64,000 nt of DNA from Haladaptatus sp. DYF46 (GCF_021083305.1 NZ_JAJFAY010000001.1:1736001-1800000), one strand, 5' to 3'; positions 53,898 to 63,865 are shown, numbered from the stretch's first letter. Notes: generated by a model from the letters alone, not told the origin. Translations and numbers: made by a program.

Positions 53898-55028
53898 TCA
53901 GCGGTCGTAGGAAGCGATGGTCTTCCCGAAGCCGGCGATAACCGCGCCGTCGCGGACGACGGGGCGCATGGTCGCACGTTCGGGCAGGTCGTACTTCACC
54001 AGTCGTCGGCCGCCGGGAGCGAACACGGTGAGATAGTTTCGGAACTCGCGGTCGCCGCGGTCCGTCTCCACCTCCTCCATCGTCTCGACGGCGACGCAAT
54101 CCGCCGTCACGGTCATCGGGGTCCCGTAATTGACGCGCGTTCGCCACCGCTCCGCACCGGAGTCAAGACGGTACGCGATGAGGTACGTCTCCGTTTCCAG
54201 CACGCTTCGATGATAGTTCGAGTAGAGCGATATCACGCTGTAAACGGTCGAGTCGGTGATTTCGGGGACGGCGTCCACGGACGCTATCCAATCGCTCTCC
54301 GTTCGCCACCGCTCCGCGCCGTCGTCCGCGTCGAGTGCGACCACTCCATTACTCGTGGCGACGGCGAGGACGTCGTCCGCGTATGCCAACCGTGCGCCGT
54401 TCCCGACGCCGCATCGCCAGAGCGTCGCCCCGTCTTCGGCCGAGTAGGCCCGGACGACGCCGGACGGGGAGGCCGCGAAGACGCGTTCGCCGTCGGTGGC
54501 GACGGACGCCCGAAGGGTCCCGAACGGGCGAAGCCACCGGATTCGCCCGGCGGTCACGTCGAGGGCGAAGACGACGAACTTCCCGTACTCGTCGCTGTAG
54601 GCGATTCCGTACACCGTGGAATCGGAGATGACGGGCGGATAGCGACCGAACGTCAAGTAGCCGGTCCGAACCCGGCTCATAGCCTCGCCGTCGAGCGGAA
54701 CGGTACGGATGATACCCTCGGACTCGACGAGAGCACCGCGGTCGGAGACCACCGGAGGCGTCGTGATTCGTGGCAGTTCGACGAGTTGGTCGTACGCACC
54801 CGAGAACCGAAGGTGGCCGAGTTCGCTGTCGGCCGTGAGCGTCGTCGCGACGACGAGACCGTCTTCGGTGAGCGTCGTGGCCCGCGTCGGGGTTCCGTCG
54901 AACTCGACCGACCAGCGTGGCTGTTGCTTGGGGGACTGCGCCTGAAGGTCGGTACAGCCACTGCCGACGATGGACAGGCCGAGACCGGTAGCGCGGAGAA
55001 AGTCGCGTCGGGACGAACGACCGACCAT
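53898..55028 (-). CDS. PQQ-type beta-propeller lipoprotein
   Basis: A 376-residue protein: Tat signal SRRDFLRATG then hydrophobic stretch and lipobox V-G-S-G-C (Cys at about 24), hence lipid-anchored. Seven-blade BamB-like propeller with repeated W-R-T/D-G-A-E-R-W motifs (DADDGAERWRTES, LDSGAERWRTRVN). Possibly a scaffold or sensor. It is divergent from the phosphoesterase gene. A paralogue lies at 57996-59303. Confidence 0.88.
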   Translation of the reverse strand: MVGRSSRRDFLRATGLGLSIVGSGCTDLQAQSPKQQPRWSVEFDGTPTRATTLTEDGLVVATTLTADSELGHLRFSGAYDQLVELPRITTPPVVSDRGALVESEGIIRTVPLDGEAMSRVRTGYLTFGRYPPVISDSTVYGIAYSDEYGKFVVFALDVTAGRIRWLRPFGTLRASVATDGERVFAASPSGVVRAYSAEDGATLWRCGVGNGARLAYADDVLAVATSNGVVALDADDGAERWRTESDWIASVDAVPEITDSTVYSVISLYSNYHRSVLETETYLIAYRLDSGAERWRTRVNYGTPMTVTADCVAVETMEEVETDRGDREFRNYLTVFAPGGRRLVKYDLPERATMRPVVRDGAVIAGFGKTIASYDR

Positions 55029-55110
55029 ACCTATGGAGTCCAGAAGCGGGGACTAAAACGTTGCGACGACCCCTCAAACGTTTTTCTACCCGGACGATGA
55101 AATCACGACC

Positions 55111-55641
55111 ATGATCCGGGTCGCCGTCATCAGCGACACGCACATCCCGTCACGCACGAATCGAATCCCCGACTGGGTCCGTACCCGAGTCATGCGGGCG
55201 GACCACACCGTCCACGCGGGCGATTTCGATTCGGCGGACGCGCTGGCGTCGGTCCACGAACTGACCGACGGAAACTACACCGCCGTCAGCGGGAACGCGG
55301 ATCCGTCGTCGCTTCGGCTGCCCGAGGTGGCGACCCTCGAACTCGGCGGCGTCACGTTCGTCGTAACGCACGGGACGGGATCGAAACGGGGATACGGGGA
55401 GCGTGTCGCACGCATCGTTCGGGAGACGGTGGAAGCGGACGGAGCCACGACGAAAGGTCCGACCGATGGGTCCGTCGTCGGCGTCGCGGGACACACGCAC
55501 GAACCGATGGACGAAACCGTCGACGGCGTCCGACTGTTGAATCCGGGGAGCGCCACGGGAGCGGCCCCGGCGGAGACGGCGACGATGTTCGTCGTTACCG
55601 TCGAGGACGGCGAGATCGACGTTCAGCGACACGAAAGCTGA
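55111..55641 (+). CDS. YfcE/MJ0936-type metallophosphoesterase
   Basis: A 176-residue phosphodiesterase: SDTHIPS (D-x-H, residues 8-10), GDFDSADA, SGNADPSS, THGTGSKRGYG and GHTHEPM supply the two-metal ligands. It probably hydrolyses a small phosphodiester. The ATG at 55111 is used. It precedes cofE by 53 nt. Confidence 0.93.
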   Translation: MIRVAVISDTHIPSRTNRIPDWVRTRVMRADHTVHAGDFDSADALASVHELTDGNYTAVSGNADPSSLRLPEVATLELGGVTFVVTHGTGSKRGYGERVARIVRETVEADGATTKGPTDGSVVGVAGHTHEPMDETVDGVRLLNPGSATGAAPAETATMFVVTVEDGEIDVQRHES

Positions 55642-55694
55642 CCCGTTTTGCACCTTCCGGTCGGGTTTTTATCGGCGCGCACCAACGGCCAACC

Positions 55695-56456
55695 ATGAAC
55701 GTCTTCGCGGTATCCGGGATTCCCGAGGTCGAACCCGGCGACGACATCGCTACCCTCGTCGAGGAGCGGGTGGACCTCGAACCCGGCGACGTGCTGCTGG
55801 TCGCGAGTACCATCGTCTCGAAAGCCGAGGGGCGGACCGCAACGCTCGATGACTTCCCGGCGAGCCCGCGAGCGGAGGAGATCGCGGGCCGTCTCTCGGA
55901 GATTTCGGGCGAGGAGAAGGATCCGCGGTTCGCACAGGCCGTCCTCGAAGAGAGTACGGAACTGATCACGGAAGCGCCATTCCTGTTGACCGCGACGCGG
56001 TTCGGTCACATCAGCGTCAACGCGGGCATCGACCGGTCGAACACGGGGGATGCGGACCTCCTCTTGCTCCCGAAACGACCGGGGGAGAGCGCCGCACGGA
56101 TTCGGTCGGGACTCTCCATCGACGTGCCCGTGGTCGTCACCGACACCTGCGGTAGGCCGTTCCGCCACGGGCAACGCGGCGTCGCCATCGGGTGGGACGG
56201 ACTGCCCGCGAGCAGAGACTGGCGGGGCGAACGCGACAGGGACGGCCACGAACTCGAAGTGACGGTCGAATCCGTCGTGGACGAACTCGCCTCGGCGGCG
56301 AACCTCGTGAGCGGCGAGGGTGCCGACGGTCTGCCGGTCGTCGTCGTCCGCGACTGGGAGTTCGGCAACCACGAAGGGAGCGACAACCTGTTCCGGTCGG
56401 TCGACGGCGACTTCGTCCGGCAGGCGCTCCGGGGGTGGGAGTTTGCGCGGGATTGA
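55695..56456 (+). CDS. cofE: Coenzyme F420-0:L-glutamate ligase
   Basis: A 253-residue CofE, which adds L-glutamate to F420-0 with GTP. Motifs: EPGDVLLVASTIVSKAEGR, FGHISVNAGIDRSN and VPVVVTDTCGRPFRHGQRG. It ends inside the next gene (mer), which uses F420; the genes are coupled by an overlap of 14 nt. Confidence 0.94.
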   Translation: MNVFAVSGIPEVEPGDDIATLVEERVDLEPGDVLLVASTIVSKAEGRTATLDDFPASPRAEEIAGRLSEISGEEKDPRFAQAVLEESTELITEAPFLLTATRFGHISVNAGIDRSNTGDADLLLLPKRPGESAARIRSGLSIDVPVVVTDTCGRPFRHGQRGVAIGWDGLPASRDWRGERDRDGHELEVTVESVVDELASAANLVSGEGADGLPVVVVRDWEFGNHEGSDNLFRSVDGDFVRQALRGWEFARD

Positions 56457-57423
56457 GCTCATGCCCGAAGAACCGGTTTCCGACCTCGTCACGCTCGGCG
56501 AGCGGGCCGAAGAGGAGGGCTTCGACACGCTGTTCGCCAGCAGCCACTACAACAACCGCGACCCGTTCACCGTCCTCTCGCGGGTCGCCGACGCGACGGA
56601 GGACATCCGCCTCGGACCGGGCGTCGTCAACCCCTACGAGAGCCATCCGGTGACGCTCGCCTCGCGGGTCGCGACGCTCGACGAGGCGAGCGACGGACGC
56701 GCGGTGCTGGGGGTCGGTGCGGGCGACCGCTCGACGCTCCGAAACCTCGGCATCGACCGCGACAGACCGCTCCGGCGCGTGCTGGAGACGATGAAGGTTT
56801 CACAGCGGCTCTGGGCGGGCGAGCGCGTCACCCACGAGGGGACCTTCACCGCGCGGGACGCGGGGCTGAACTACGACGTCGGGGAGATTCCGGTGTACGT
56901 CGGCGCACAGGGTCCGCACATGCTCCGAATGAGCGCGAAACACGCGGACGGTGCGCTGGTCAACGCCTCACATCCGCGCGATTTCGACTGGGCGAGCGAC
57001 CGAATCGAGGAGGGGTTGGCCGAGCGCCCGGACGAGCGGGGCGAGTTCGATTTCGCCGCCTACGCCTGCGTGAGCGTGGCCGAAGACGAGGATGAAGCAC
57101 GCGAGGCCGCCCGTCCGCCGGTGGCGTTCGTCGTGGGCGGGACGGCGGAGCCGGTGCTCGACAGACACGGAATCGACCACGAATTGGCGGAAGAAATCGG
57201 CGGGAACATCGAATCCGGCGAGTTCGCCGCGGCGTTCGAGGCGGTGACGCCCGCGATGATAGACGCCTTCTGCATCGCCGGGACGCCGGAGACGGTGGCC
57301 GACCGAATCGCCGCCGTCCTCGACTACGCCGACAGTTTCGTCGCCGGATCGCCGCTCGGTCCGGACCGAGAGAAGGCGATCAGTCTTATTGCGGCGGCGT
57401 TCGACCGGGCACGTCGGAGATGA
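56443..57423 (+). CDS. mer: 5,10-methylene-tetrahydromethanopterin reductase-like F420-dependent flavin-independent enzyme
   Basis: A 326-residue bacterial-luciferase-fold F420 enzyme. The TTG start at 56443 gives MRGIELMPEEPVSDLV, matching the Mer N-terminus; the ATG at 56461 would remove the first strand. Further motifs: EEGFDTLFASSHYNNRDPF, LGPGVVNPYESHPV, VLGVGAGDRSTL and IPVYVGAQGPHMLRMS. Mer reduces methylene-H4MPT with F420H2; in halophiles it likely acts on a folate C1 carrier. It overlaps cofE by 14 nt. Confidence 0.88.
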   Translation: MRGIELMPEEPVSDLVTLGERAEEEGFDTLFASSHYNNRDPFTVLSRVADATEDIRLGPGVVNPYESHPVTLASRVATLDEASDGRAVLGVGAGDRSTLRNLGIDRDRPLRRVLETMKVSQRLWAGERVTHEGTFTARDAGLNYDVGEIPVYVGAQGPHMLRMSAKHADGALVNASHPRDFDWASDRIEEGLAERPDERGEFDFAAYACVSVAEDEDEAREAARPPVAFVVGGTAEPVLDRHGIDHELAEEIGGNIESGEFAAAFEAVTPAMIDAFCIAGTPETVADRIAAVLDYADSFVAGSPLGPDREKAISLIAAAFDRARRR

Positions 57424-57592
57424 GCGCGGAACCCAGTCCGCCGACCGTCAAGTAGGCGAAAAACAGCACGGAGAAGCCGACGAAGACGGCCCCGAAGAGC
57501 AACATTAATGCCGGGATGGGGTTCGCCGTCGCCGTCGCCACGTCGGTGAACAGCCGAGCCATTTCGGTGAAGTTGGAGAGGAGTCCTGCCAT
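57386..57592 (-). CDS. Small membrane protein (68 aa)
   Basis: A 68-residue frame with one to two hydrophobic segments (about residues 22-53: NPIPALMLLFGAVFVGFSVL). It overlaps the 3' end of mer by 38 nt on the opposite strand. Such overlap lowers confidence, but the composition is that of a real small membrane protein. No domain. Confidence 0.55.
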   Translation of the reverse strand: MAGLLSNFTEMARLFTDVATATANPIPALMLLFGAVFVGFSVLFFAYLTVGGLGSALISDVPGRTPPQ

Positions 57593-57664
57593 GGCCGATA
57601 CTCCGTACCGGGGGTACTTGGATGCTCCGTCACGCTTACGACCGGGCGCTTCGTAGGCGGAGAC

Positions 57665-57931
57665 GTGTCAGAGGACAGGTCGCTCTCGGATTTCCCCGGG
57701 AAGACGGGCGAGTCGGATGAAACGGAAGAAGCGGGAGAACCGAGTGAACGGGAGGAGTCGGCGGAGGTTCCCGAAGTCGACGAATCGGCGGGGGAAACCG
57801 AAGTCGAACCCGCCAGAGCGACGTACGATTGGACGCCGAGCGGGGCGGCGTGTGCGCGCTGTGAGTCCACGGTCGAGAAACGCTGGCGCGACGAGGACGG
57901 AATGGTCTGTGCGGACTGCAAGGAGTGGTGA
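57665..57931 (+). CDS. Acidic protein with C-terminal zinc ribbon
   Basis: An 88-residue protein with GTG start: about 50 acidic, Glu/Ser-rich residues (likely disordered), then a compact CARC (residues 63-66) and CADC (82-85) ribbon. A short zinc protein of the haloarchaeal type, perhaps an adaptor; no family is claimed. Confidence 0.75.
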   Translation: MSEDRSLSDFPGKTGESDETEEAGEPSEREESAEVPEVDESAGETEVEPARATYDWTPSGAACARCESTVEKRWRDEDGMVCADCKEW

Positions 57932-57995
57932 GGTCCACGAGTGAGGTGGCGCGGTTCGAGAAGACTTATTCCGTACGGTCGAGAGCGATTCGACG

Positions 57996-59303
57996 ATGCC
58001 CTCCGACCGACGCTCGTTTCTCGCCGCCGCCGGGACCACCCTCGCCGCGCTGTCAGGGTGCGTGACGTTCGACCCGCCCGCGACGACCGGGACGTGGCCT
58101 CGCAGTGCCATCGACAACGCACATACCGGCCGTTCGAATATCGAGGGTCCCGCGAATTCGCTGTACGAAGTTTGGCACCGTGACCGGCCGAGGGGAGGCG
58201 CGTTGCAGGCCTCACCGGTCGTCGGAAACGGGCGGGTCTACACCGTCTATTCCCGCGAAAGCACGACGAACGAATCGGATGCGGGCGGCGCGTGGCTCGA
58301 AGCGTTCGACGCGGGGAGCGGCGAATCGCGCTGGAAGACCGAACTGTTTCGGTCGGACGAATTTTACTACTTCTACGCCTCGGACTCCCTCGTTCTCGAC
58401 AGCGATACGGTTTACGTGCAGACGAAACCGGGACTGAAGGCGGTGGGGACGGACGGAACCGTCCGGTGGACGTTCGACAACCTCTACGAGTCACAACAGA
58501 CGCCGGACGTGGTGTCGCCCGTCGTGACGGACGACGTAGTCATCGCGGGGACCTACAGTACGTCGTCCGACGAGCGAGGGGAAGTCGAGACCGTGTACGG
58601 AATCGACCCGAACGACGGGAGCGAACGCTGGCGGACCGAGTTCCCCGAACTCGACGGGATGTGGCAACTGTCGGCCGCCGATGGCGTGGTGTACGTGCCG
58701 TTCTGGTATCCGAACGGGTGGCTCGTGGCGTTGGACATGCGAACTGGGGAAGAGCTATGGCGGCGACGGATTCCCGTGAACGGAACCCCGACCATCGCCG
58801 ACGGACGGCTGTTTTCCGGCCTCAACGACGGACGCAGTGACCGCGATTATCTGGGCGCGTTCGACCCGACGAACGGCACCGAACTGTGGCGCAAACGAAT
58901 CGGCCCGCGGTGGGCGGATTCCGGTTTCGCGGTGGCCGACGGACTGGTGTATCACATCGGGGAGTTCAACCTCGTGGCTCGTCGCGTCGAAACCGGTGAG
59001 CGCGAGTGGACGTTCGGCGGGTCGGAAAAACGACGAATCGACCTCAGAACGACACCCGTCGTCGCCGGAGATTCGGTCTACGTGAACGGCTACGAGCAGC
59101 GGAAAACGATGTACGGTCGAACGTTCGTTCTGAACACGAAGACGGGCGAAAAGCGGGGACAGTTCGGGCTGGGACGGAACGGATATTCTCGGAGTTCCCC
59201 GGCGGTCGCGGACGAACTCGTCTTCGTCAACTCGAACGCCGGTCGGCTGTTTGCGGTCGGCGAGTGCGACACGGAAATAGCGGGACACTGCGTGGTTGGA
59301 TAA
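57996..59303 (+). CDS. PQQ-type beta-propeller lipoprotein (second)
   Basis: A 435-residue protein: RRSFLAAAGTTLAALSGC (Tat signal followed by lipobox, Cys at residue 22), then BamB-like blades (GSGESRWKTE, NDGSERWRTEF, TGEELWRRR, NGTELWRKR). It lies 65 nt after the zinc-ribbon gene. A paralogue of the 53898-55028 gene. Confidence 0.88.
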   Translation: MPSDRRSFLAAAGTTLAALSGCVTFDPPATTGTWPRSAIDNAHTGRSNIEGPANSLYEVWHRDRPRGGALQASPVVGNGRVYTVYSRESTTNESDAGGAWLEAFDAGSGESRWKTELFRSDEFYYFYASDSLVLDSDTVYVQTKPGLKAVGTDGTVRWTFDNLYESQQTPDVVSPVVTDDVVIAGTYSTSSDERGEVETVYGIDPNDGSERWRTEFPELDGMWQLSAADGVVYVPFWYPNGWLVALDMRTGEELWRRRIPVNGTPTIADGRLFSGLNDGRSDRDYLGAFDPTNGTELWRKRIGPRWADSGFAVADGLVYHIGEFNLVARRVETGEREWTFGGSEKRRIDLRTTPVVAGDSVYVNGYEQRKTMYGRTFVLNTKTGEKRGQFGLGRNGYSRSSPAVADELVFVNSNAGRLFAVGECDTEIAGHCVVG

Positions 59304-59546
59304 CCGACTTGTCCTTTCGTTCTGGATTGTTCTCCCGAAATCATGTTGGACGGAGTACCCTGCCCTATTTGTCGTTTCGGTTGAAAGACCAATCCACAAA
59401 GTATTCAACGGTAACTGGAACACCTCTTCGAATAGCGACAAAAGTTACAAAGGCACGCCCCCATAGTACGTGTAACGAGGAAGACGCAGGAGCAGCGTTT
59501 TCACTGCCCATCAGGACCCGTTTCGACTCAATAGCGCATTCATAGC

Positions 59547-60545
59547 ATGAAGGAAGCTAACAAAGACCCCGAGCCGACCCCTGTAGAGCGACCCACAGAC
59601 GAATTTGCGGACCCACTTTCGGTCGAGGACGCGGCGGATTTGACAGGACGCATCATCGACAACATCGAACACGTTATCGTCGGTCAGCACGACGTCGCGG
59701 AACACATTTTGACGACGATTCTCGCGCGCGGCCATCTCCTTCTCGAAGACGTTCCCGGCGTCGGAAAGACGATGCTCGCGCGGTCGTTGGCGCGCTCCAT
59801 CGACTGTTCGTTCAAGCGCGTGCAGTTCACACCCGACCTCCTCCCGTCCGACGTGACCGGCGTCAACATTTACAACCAGAAGACGAACGAGTTCGATTTC
59901 CAACCCGGACCGATATTCGGAAACGTCGTTCTCGCGGACGAGATCAACCGCGCGCCGCCGAAAACGCAGTCCGCCCTCCTCGAAGCGATGGAGGAAGAGC
60001 AGGTGACGATAGACGGGAAAACCCACGACGTCCCCAATCCCTTCACCGTCATCGCCACGCAGAACGCCATCGAACAGGACCGAACCTACGAACTGCCGGT
60101 CGCCGAAATCGACCGGTTCATGAAGAAACTCTCGCTCGGCTATCCGAACCCGAAGGACGAATCCGAAGTCCTCCGGCGCGTCGTCGGCGAACATCCGATT
60201 CGCCGACTCGACCCGATCGCGAGCGCGAGCGACATCCGGCGGGCGCGGGCGACCATCACGAAGGTAACGGTACGAGAACCTGTTCGGGAGTACGTCACCC
60301 GACTCGCCAACTACACCCGAGACCGCAGTCAACTCGGCGTGAGTCCGCGCGGGTCGATTTCGCTCCTCCGCGCGGCGCAGGCGCGGGCCGTCCTCAACGG
60401 CCGCGAGTACGTGATCCCGGACGACGTGAAGGCCGAAGCGGAAGTCGTCCTCGCCCACCGCATCCGAGGTAGCTCCGGCGTCATGGGCGGCGAAGAGGGG
60501 CGCAAGATGGTTCAAAACGCCCTCGACAACGTCCCGGTGGAGTGA
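59547..60545 (+). CDS. MoxR-family AAA+ ATPase
   Basis: A 332-residue AAA+ protein: Walker A DVPGVGKT at residues 68-75, Walker B VVLADEINRA, and the sensor IATQNAIEQ. MoxR chaperones work with DUF58/VWA proteins. It is the first gene of an operon with DUF58 and transglutaminase genes (1-nt gap, then 4-nt overlap). Confidence 0.95.
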   Translation: MKEANKDPEPTPVERPTDEFADPLSVEDAADLTGRIIDNIEHVIVGQHDVAEHILTTILARGHLLLEDVPGVGKTMLARSLARSIDCSFKRVQFTPDLLPSDVTGVNIYNQKTNEFDFQPGPIFGNVVLADEINRAPPKTQSALLEAMEEEQVTIDGKTHDVPNPFTVIATQNAIEQDRTYELPVAEIDRFMKKLSLGYPNPKDESEVLRRVVGEHPIRRLDPIASASDIRRARATITKVTVREPVREYVTRLANYTRDRSQLGVSPRGSISLLRAAQARAVLNGREYVIPDDVKAEAEVVLAHRIRGSSGVMGGEEGRKMVQNALDNVPVE

Positions 60546-60546
60546 G

Positions 60547-61590
60547 ATGCTGACGCGACGTGGCGCGACCTTCGTCGCCGTCGGTGTCGCCGGGTTCCTG
60601 CTGGCGTGGACGTTCGGCGCACGGTCGCTGAACGCCGTCGTCGGGCCGATTCTGGTGGCACTGGTCGTGGGATACGTCCAACTGAAACGGACGACGCACC
60701 CGGGACTCGACGTGTCCGCGCCGAGCGTTGGGTCGCGTGAGGAGGAGGCGACCGTAGCACTCGACTTCACCGCACCCGACCCGTTCGCCGGAACGGTCGA
60801 ATTGGAACTCGGCGACGGACTCGAATACGACGGCGGGCCGAAGGAGACGAGCATCGGCGAGACGGCGGTCGAGTTCGACGTTCGCCTCGCCGAGCGCGGC
60901 GAGCAGTCCATCGGACCGGTTCGCGTCGTCGCGAAGGACGTGTTCGGCCTGTTCGATCGGACGTTCACCCATCAGATACGGGAGACCATCCTCGTCTTTC
61001 CGCGAATAGAGCCGGTGAGCGGCGACACGACGGTCAAAGCGCTCGAAGACAGCCACGTGAGCGCGGCCCGACGCGAGTTCGAGCAACTACGGGAGTATCG
61101 AACCGGCGACCCGCTCCGGGACGTTCACTGGAAGTCGAGCGCGAAGCGGCCGACGGGCGAGATGCTCGTCCGGCAGTTCGAAGCACAGGAGGAGAGCAAA
61201 CGGATAGAGATCGCGGCCGATGCGGACGCGGGTCGCGTCGATTCGGTGGCGGACGCGGCCGCCAGCATCGCGTCGGCCCTCCTCGACGGCGGCGTCTCCG
61301 TCGGCGTGACGACGCCGGAAGGCCGCGTCGCCCCGTCCGGCGTGCCGGAACAGCAGACGAAGATACTCACCCTGCTCGCGCGCATGGAGAGCGGACGGGT
61401 TCACGAACGCGAGCGCGCGCGAGCGGACGTCCTTGTCCGGGGACCGACGGAGCGGGAAAGCGCGGAAATCGAGTGGGGCGGCGACAGGATGTCGTTCGAC
61501 CGGTTCGTCTCGGGTGACGGAGGGACGTCCGCGCCGGAAACACCTCGTGCGGACGGAGTTGCCCGTGCGGACGGGGGTGAGAACCGATGA
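60547..61590 (+). CDS. DUF58 protein
   Basis: A 347-residue protein: two N-terminal membrane segments (about 7-25, 28-46), then a soluble region with the DUF58 motif YRTGDPLRDVHWKSSAKR (about 185-202) and a vWA-like end. DUF58 proteins partner with MoxR; here 1 nt after it. It ends overlapping the transglutaminase gene by 4 nt (ATGA). Confidence 0.93.
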   Translation: MLTRRGATFVAVGVAGFLLAWTFGARSLNAVVGPILVALVVGYVQLKRTTHPGLDVSAPSVGSREEEATVALDFTAPDPFAGTVELELGDGLEYDGGPKETSIGETAVEFDVRLAERGEQSIGPVRVVAKDVFGLFDRTFTHQIRETILVFPRIEPVSGDTTVKALEDSHVSAARREFEQLREYRTGDPLRDVHWKSSAKRPTGEMLVRQFEAQEESKRIEIAADADAGRVDSVADAAASIASALLDGGVSVGVTTPEGRVAPSGVPEQQTKILTLLARMESGRVHERERARADVLVRGPTERESAEIEWGGDRMSFDRFVSGDGGTSAPETPRADGVARADGGENR

Positions 61591-63824
61591 GTACAGCGGA
61601 GGGCTTCGAATTCGGCGGCGTCACGGTTCCGTATCGAGGGCTCGCGATGGGTTCGACCGCCGTCCTCATCGGGTCGTATCTGACCATCCTCTACGACATC
61701 GCGAACATCGCGGGCGACAGAGGGGACCTCCTCCTGTTGGCCGCCGGTGCGTTCGTCGGGGCGACCCTGTTGGCGCGCAAACTGCCGGTGTGGGTCGCGT
61801 TCGCCGTCGGAACGGTGTTGTTCGTCGGCGGGATGTTCACCTACTACGCGACGATACCGGGCGGCGTCGACGTGATTTCGCAGGCCGGACAGATTATCGC
61901 GGACAACATCGCCCTGTTGACCGGCCTCTCGATTCTGGAGATGCGAAAGGTCGGCGCGTGGGCGCTGGGCGTCGCACCTGCCACCGTCTTCGTCCCGTGG
62001 TATCTCGTCTGCCGCCGCCGATACGTACTCGCGGCGGCGAGCGGTGGCATCGCGCTCGCCTTTTTCGTCCTCACGGGCGACGCCGGGTCGTTGGTGACGC
62101 TCGCGGGGATGCTCGGTGCGCTCGGTATCGTCGCCTTCGGGACGATGGCGCGGTACGGCGGAACCGTCGGTCAGATAGACGTGTTGGTCGTCGCGCTGGT
62201 CGCGATGATACTCCTCTCGGCGACGATGAGCGTCGTCCCCGGCGGACGCGCGAGTCCGATACTGTCGAACACCGGCGGCGGGTCGGGCGGTGGCGGTGGC
62301 CTCGTCAGCAACAGCGCACGGCTCTCGATTCAGGGGAGCATCGAACTGTCGCCGAAAGTGCAGTACACCGTTACCGCGAGCGACTCGGGATACTGGAAGG
62401 TCGCGTCCTACGACCGCTACACCGGAAAGGGTTGGATTCAAACCAGCGGCAGCAGCGCCTACGAACGGCAGTCGCCGCCGCCGGGAAGCTCCTACGAGAT
62501 TCGACAGACGTTCACGGTCAAAGCGACCCGAGCCGACGCGATGCCCGCCGCGTGGAAGCCGATTCGGGTCCTCGGGAATCAGCGGGGCAACACGCGAATC
62601 AGTAGCAGCGGAAGCCTCTCACCGAAACGACCGCTGACGAAGAACCAGTCCTACAGCGTCGTCAGTCAGGTTCCGAGCAAAATCCCGAGCACGCTGCGGA
62701 ACGCCGGAACCGACTACCCGAGCGACGTTCGACAGCGGTACACCCACGTTCCCGAAAGCACGTCAGAGCGGTTGAAAGGGCGGACGGCCGAAATCACGAA
62801 CGACGCGGAAAACCCCTACGACGAGGCCGTCGCCATCGAAGAGTGGTTGGAAACGAACAAGGAGTACTCGCTCGACGTGGAGCGACCGAACGGAAACGTC
62901 GCCGACTCGTTCGTCTTCGACATGGACGAGGGATACTGCGTCTACTACGCGACGTCGATGGTCGTCATGCTCCGCACGCAAGGGATTCCCGCACGGTTCG
63001 TCACCGGCTACACCTCCGGCCAGCGGACGAGCGAGGACACGTGGGTGGTTCGCGGCCTCAACTCGCACGCGTGGGTCGAAGTGTACTTCCCCGACACGGG
63101 ATGGGTCCGGTTCGACCCGACACCCACCGACGAGCGCGTCGATGCCGAGCAGTCGATAGTCGAAACCGCACGTACGACCGGAAAAACCGGAATCGACGCG
63201 GCGGGAAGCGAAAACGGAACGTGGACCACGACGCCCGCGACCACGACACCGACGACCACGACGCCCACGCCCACCACGTCCGAGGAGACGAACGACACCT
63301 CGAACGGGTCGACGAACGGGGCGTTCCCCGAACGCCGCAACGGGAACAATCCGGGTATCGGTACGAGCGGTCCCACGAGCACGACCACGACGACGAACGC
63401 GAGCGCCGGCAGTGGGGGGGTTCACATCGAACCGCCTTCGAAATCGCAGGTCCTCTACGCAGGTCTGTTGCTCCTCGGACTGTTGCTCATCGGGAGACGG
63501 ACGGGACTTGCCGAGCGCGCGTATCGAAGCATGTGGGTGCGCTGGCAACCGCGGGACGAACCGGACTCGGACGTCGAACGGGCGTTCGACAGGCTGGAGT
63601 ACCACCTGTCGCGCAAGCATCGAAAGCGCCGCCCGGGGGAGACGCCGCGCGAGTACATCAGTTCGCTCTCGCACGTCGGCGTGGACGAGCGGGCAAAACG
63701 TGTCGGGTCGTTGTACGAAAAGACCCGGTACGCGGGCGAAGTGACGCGCGATAACGCGGACGAGGCCGTGTCGCTCGTAAACGACATCGTCCGCGGGGCG
63801 GGTCGGGGCGGAACGAACGGCTAA
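61587..63824 (+). CDS. TgpA-like transglutaminase with membrane anchor
   Basis: A 745-residue protein: six N-terminal membrane helices (about residues 18-215), an extracellular region, and the transglutaminase core with catalytic C451 (GYCVYYATS), H494 (NSHAWVE) and D510 (FDPTP). After it a Thr-rich linker (about 548-625), a membrane helix at about 640, and a DUF4129-like tail. It probably cross-links or cleaves extracellular proteins with MoxR and DUF58. The bacterial TgpA homologue is essential in Pseudomonas. Confidence 0.92.
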   Translation: MSTAEGFEFGGVTVPYRGLAMGSTAVLIGSYLTILYDIANIAGDRGDLLLLAAGAFVGATLLARKLPVWVAFAVGTVLFVGGMFTYYATIPGGVDVISQAGQIIADNIALLTGLSILEMRKVGAWALGVAPATVFVPWYLVCRRRYVLAAASGGIALAFFVLTGDAGSLVTLAGMLGALGIVAFGTMARYGGTVGQIDVLVVALVAMILLSATMSVVPGGRASPILSNTGGGSGGGGGLVSNSARLSIQGSIELSPKVQYTVTASDSGYWKVASYDRYTGKGWIQTSGSSAYERQSPPPGSSYEIRQTFTVKATRADAMPAAWKPIRVLGNQRGNTRISSSGSLSPKRPLTKNQSYSVVSQVPSKIPSTLRNAGTDYPSDVRQRYTHVPESTSERLKGRTAEITNDAENPYDEAVAIEEWLETNKEYSLDVERPNGNVADSFVFDMDEGYCVYYATSMVVMLRTQGIPARFVTGYTSGQRTSEDTWVVRGLNSHAWVEVYFPDTGWVRFDPTPTDERVDAEQSIVETARTTGKTGIDAAGSENGTWTTTPATTTPTTTTPTPTTSEETNDTSNGSTNGAFPERRNGNNPGIGTSGPTSTTTTTNASAGSGGVHIEPPSKSQVLYAGLLLLGLLLIGRRTGLAERAYRSMWVRWQPRDEPDSDVERAFDRLEYHLSRKHRKRRPGETPREYISSLSHVGVDERAKRVGSLYEKTRYAGEVTRDNADEAVSLVNDIVRGAGRGGTNG

Positions 63825-63857
63825 TCACCGTTCGATATGGCAACACACCCGACAATG

Positions 63858-63864
63858 TTTAATA
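63858..63864 (+). promoter_or_regulatory. TATA-like promoter of aIF1
   Basis: TTTAATA lies 26-32 nt before the ATG at 63890, the standard placement for a leaderless message. Confidence 0.6.
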
Positions 63865-63865
63865 G

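Noticed and set aside
59343..59384. 14-codon frame with CPIC
   Set aside because: Too short and has only one Cys pair; a chance match is likely.
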